This document shows positions 6,038 through 6,187 of a stretch of 6,187 nucleotides of DNA, piece by piece. The DNA comes from Chloroflexota bacterium. GTDB lineage: Bacteria > Chloroflexota > Dehalococcoidia > JACQUE01. Made by a program: the position numbers and the translations under genes. The notes under the pieces are model-generated. The model was not told where the DNA came from. It made no database searches and worked only from the letters and a program-made list of their open reading frames with translations. The stretch's first letter is position 1, and every line of letters begins with the position of its first letter. Location: assembly GCA_016210425.1 (NCBI GenBank), contig JACQUE010000127.1:1-6187 (forward strand). The letters are read 5' to 3'.

Positions 6038-6133
6038 TCGAACCAACTTCACTCGAACCAACACGAACCAACTTCCAGTCGAACCAACTTCCCAGTCGAA
6101 CCAACAGTCGAACCAACTTCCCTGTCGAACCAA
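6038..6133. repeat. Irregular array of seven short direct repeats with core CGAACCAA
   Basis: The core CGAACCAA begins at 6039, 6054, 6064, 6080, 6097, 6109 and 6126, giving steps of 15, 10, 16, 17, 12 and 17 bases. Most copies begin TCGAACCAAC. Four (first, third, fourth, sixth) continue with TTC or TTCCC, the second and fifth are short, and the last breaks off before GCAGCG. The order is long, short, long, long, short, long, partial, suggesting duplication of a short-plus-long unit. Spacers are 2-9 bases, far too short for CRISPR. The array lies downstream of the flavoprotein gene and may be a minisatellite, a protein-binding array or a mobile remnant. Confidence 0.85.
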
Positions 6134-6187
6134 GCAGCGTTCCGTTAATTCATGCTTCAAGGTAGAGGGGCCTCCCATCCTGTGATA

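Larger units (their letters stand above)
5965..6187. other. Gene-free right end with hairpin and short repeats
   Basis: No credible gene is seen in these 223 bases on either strand; the open frames here run through repeats and give low-complexity peptides. It contains the hairpin at 5972-6001 and the repeat array at 6038-6133. The last 54 bases (6134-6187) show only a small GAGG-GG-CCTC inverted motif and nothing that can be identified. Confidence 0.6.

Noticed and set aside
6038..6133. CRISPR array
   Set aside because: Repeats are only 8-14 bases, spacers 2-9 bases and partly repetitive themselves, and no cas gene is present.
6000..6135. tRNA or tRNA remnants on the minus strand, since TTGGTTCGA resembles a T-loop
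   Set aside because: No matching T-stem, acceptor stem or anticodon arm could be drawn around any copy; only the short GGTTCGA similarity remains, which is likely chance.
5979..6185. Open frames on both strands through the right-end repeats (68 and 76 codons)
   Set aside because: They encode repetitive S-N-Q or W-F/V-rich peptides dictated by the DNA repeats, with no ribosome binding site or family resemblance.

Overview
The window is a GC-rich bacterial segment holding five genes. The multi-repeat DUF5671-type membrane protein and the overall gene style point to Chloroflexota (Dehalococcoidia or SAR202-like lineages). This is inference from remembered family distribution, not something the sequence proves, and no rRNA or other phylogenetic marker is present.

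Layout. Bases 1-2427 (+) are the 3' part of a large molybdopterin oxidoreductase catalytic subunit, cut by the left edge. It resembles the type II DMSO reductase group (nitrate, selenate and perchlorate reductases, ethylbenzene and DMS dehydrogenases). It converges, with only 11 bases between stops, on a leftward pair. That pair is an NTF2-like membrane-anchored protein (4281-4784, -) and, 30 bases downstream, a 603-residue integral membrane protein built from six repeats of about 80 residues (2439-4250, -). Bases 4785-5055 are an AT-richer divergent intergenic region with two perfect inverted repeats. A rightward pair follows: a 63-residue cysteine-containing small protein (5056-5247, +) and, 9 bases later, a ferredoxin-reductase-type flavoprotein (5257-5964, +). 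The right end (5965-6187) has no gene. It holds a hairpin and an irregular array of seven CGAACCAA-core repeats.

How the parts may relate. The molybdoenzyme and the flavoprotein are both redox proteins, but they lie in separate transcription units, and nothing here shows that they share an electron pathway. The repeat membrane protein and the NTF2-like protein are probably co-transcribed, and both have membrane segments. The most original material is the six-repeat membrane protein, the Cys-rich small protein paired with a stand-alone flavoprotein reductase, the palindromes between the divergent units, and the short repeat array at the right end.
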